Shown here: positions 63,037 to 64,000 of the stretch, piece after piece | How the letters are laid out: every line of letters begins with the position of its first letter | Numbering within the stretch: position 1 is the first letter of the stretch | NCBI GenBank assembly: GCA_027491195.1 | Contig: JAIXWQ010000009.1 | Location: 124,001-188,000, forward strand | Direction of reading: 5' to 3' | From: Cytophagaceae bacterium | GTDB lineage: Bacteria; Bacteroidota; Bacteroidia; Cytophagales; Spirosomataceae | DNA length: 64,000 nt | The notes under the pieces: model-generated | What the model saw: the letters and a program-made list of their open reading frames with translations, nothing else | What the model was told of the DNA's origin: nothing | The model's database searches: none | Position numbers and translations under genes: made by a program

Positions 63037-63447
63037 TTAGTACTGTTTAATGTAAAAATCTTCCTTCTCGGTCATCAACGCTTTGTCCTCTTTCTTCTTG
63101 TCTTTGTAACCGAGCAGGTGTAATAATCCGTGTACCATCACACGTTCTAATTCCGTTTCCGAGGTCCCTAATTTGTTCCCATTTTCTCGAACTCTTTCGA
63201 TGGAGATAAAGATGTCGCCTTCGATTTTTTTCGGATCTTCTGAATTGTCAAACGTAACAATATCAGTCAGCGTATCGTGATTCAAATACTCTTGATTAAT
63301 CTGTAATAAGTACTCGTCTGAACAAAAGACGTAAGTCAATTCAAGGATCTTTTTCCCTTCCTGTTTCGCCACCTCGTTTAACCAGGCTTTGTGTTTTAAC
63401 TTCTCTTTTAAGGAGAATGTTATGTCTTCTGTACAAAAATGAATCAT
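63037..63447 (-). CDS. ybeY: endoribonuclease YbeY (rRNA maturation)
   Basis: 136 residues. Metal site MVHGLLHLLGYKDKKKED: His106 and His110 are kept, while the third ligand position, His in the usual HGxLHLxGYDH, is Asp116. The same GYKDK version is, as far as I recall, normal in Bacteroidota. It trims 16S rRNA 3' ends and helps ribosome quality control. Between mnmG and the YraN-type gene. Confidence 0.93.
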   Translation of the reverse strand: MIHFCTEDITFSLKEKLKHKAWLNEVAKQEGKKILELTYVFCSDEYLLQINQEYLNHDTLTDIVTFDNSEDPKKIEGDIFISIERVRENGNKLGTSETELERVMVHGLLHLLGYKDKKKEDKALMTEKEDFYIKQY

Positions 63448-63470
63448 GTGCGCGCTATTAAAGCGCGAAT

Positions 63471-63824
63471 TTACGAAAAAGCATCCTCGAAATGCTCTAT
63501 TTTGAAGGCTTGTGGATAAAAATTCACCGAAATGCTGTCAAAACGGATCTCTTGGCGCCATTTATGTTGGTATTGGTAGGCACAAGCAGCCCTACTTAAA
63601 AGCCGTATTTTATTTTTTGTGATTTTTTGTTCTGGATGTCCATGTGTATTTCTCCGAAGGGATTTTACTTCAATAAAGACGAGAAGATCCCCTTTCTTTG
63701 CAACGATGTCTACTTCTGCCCTTTTGTAGCGGTAGTTTCTCGCCTCGATGGTGTAGGCGTTTTTTAGCAAATAGTCTACACTTAATTGCTCACCTAGTTT
63801 TCCTTGTGTCATATGTTTTGCCAT
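63471..63824 (-). CDS. YraN family (UPF0102) endonuclease-like protein
   Basis: 117 residues. GEQLSVDYLLKNAYTIEARNYRYKRAEVD (in parts GEQLSVDYLLKNAY and RYKRAEVDIVAKKGDLLVF), then FIEVKSLRR: Asp and the E-x-K of the restriction-like fold are all present. Role unknown, perhaps DNA processing. Divergent from lipB. Confidence 0.92.
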   Translation of the reverse strand: MAKHMTQGKLGEQLSVDYLLKNAYTIEARNYRYKRAEVDIVAKKGDLLVFIEVKSLRRNTHGHPEQKITKNKIRLLSRAACAYQYQHKWRQEIRFDSISVNFYPQAFKIEHFEDAFS

Positions 63825-63894
63825 TCTTGTATCTTTGTTTTTTACTAAAGGTAGCGGCGTGTTTCTGCGGATGCTATCAGGTAATTGATAAAGA

Positions 63895-64000
63895 ATGAAT
63901 CAGAATAAAGAAGTCCAATTTGTTGATTTAAATCTGGTAGAATACAAGCAAGCTTGGGATCTACAGGAGACTTTATTAAATCGCATAGCGACAGTTAAAT
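63895..64000 (+). CDS. lipB: lipoyl(octanoyl) transferase, 5' part
   Basis: Runs off the window after 35 codons. The start MNQNKEVQFVDLNLVEYKQA followed by WDLQETLL is the LipB N-terminus (V-x-F-x-D-L...Y-x-x-A-W-x-x-Q). LipB transfers octanoate from ACP to lipoyl domains. ATG preceded by AAAG-rich sequence, 70 bp from the divergent YraN-type gene. Confidence 0.85.
   Translation, partial: MNQNKEVQFVDLNLVEYKQAWDLQETLLNRIATVK

Overview
The window looks like a chromosomal segment of a Bacteroidota bacterium, most likely of the order Cytophagales. The evidence is the moderate-to-low GC content, the many proteins with Bacteroidota-type signal peptides or lipoprotein signals, TAnnTTTG-type -7 promoter boxes, a UpxY-type NusG paralogue, DUF2911, DUF3347 and DUF2975 proteins, a YbeY with GYKDK in place of GYDH, and an Ig-like lipoprotein near mnmG. 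Genus and species cannot be settled from the sequence alone.
Layout. 0-8 kb: end of a hydrolase gene, an IorB-type molybdenum hydroxylase subunit, a large zinc protease, fabV and a Rieske lipoprotein. 8.2-12.3 kb: pantothenate/CoA biosynthesis (coaBC, panC, panB, panD, coaX) on alternating strands, with two copies of a TATTGACA inverted-repeat element at its edges. 12.4-20.8 kb: secreted sugar isomerase/epimerases, a GMC oxidoreductase, a DUF1349 protein and a cupin (probably carbohydrate oxidation), plus a short operon with a subclass B1 metallo-beta-lactamase and a bleomycin-resistance-like protein, and two very small membrane-protein genes. 20.8-29.1 kb: a HTH/PIN toxin-antitoxin pair, a DUF4143 ATPase behind a palindromic operator, a DUF2975/XRE module and a divergent formylglycine-generating enzyme/sulfatase pair.
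29-47.5 kb: an accessory region ending at a tRNA-Asn gene. It holds a 10-kb CoA-ester catabolic island (CoA-transferase, hydratase, dehydrogenases, thiolase, BASS transporter, IclR regulator), a row of small single-gene units (DinB, carboxymuconolactone decarboxylase family, two membrane proteins, DUF1059, TfoX-like) and a copper-handling operon. The small units and islands are separated by a recurrent 60-120 bp module in one orientation: a terminator hairpin plus a GGGAGCA core that resembles the 3' end of the tRNA-Asn and its terminator. A near-exact tRNA 3'-end fragment lies exactly 100 bp from the tRNA copy. This looks like serial accretion of small cassettes at a tRNA 3' end, with no recombinase gene in view.
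47.6-58.2 kb: an efflux adaptor and a TolC gene separated by a dense array of mini-hairpins joined by TTAGTC linkers; a VanX-like dipeptidase; a nucleoside-recognition membrane protein; a four-helix-bundle protein flanked by two 170-bp structured repeats; a polysaccharide module (gmd, nucleotide-sugar dehydrogenase, UpxY); and a fatty acyl-CoA ligase.
58.2-64 kb: a 425-bp intergenic region with twelve perfect TTATNCACA DnaA boxes and AT-rich stretches, which is very probably the chromosomal oriC, followed by an Ig-like lipoprotein, a methyltransferase, mnmG, ybeY, a YraN-type gene and the start of lipB. The most notable observations are the tRNA-linked cassette repeats, the TTAGTC hairpin array and the oriC.
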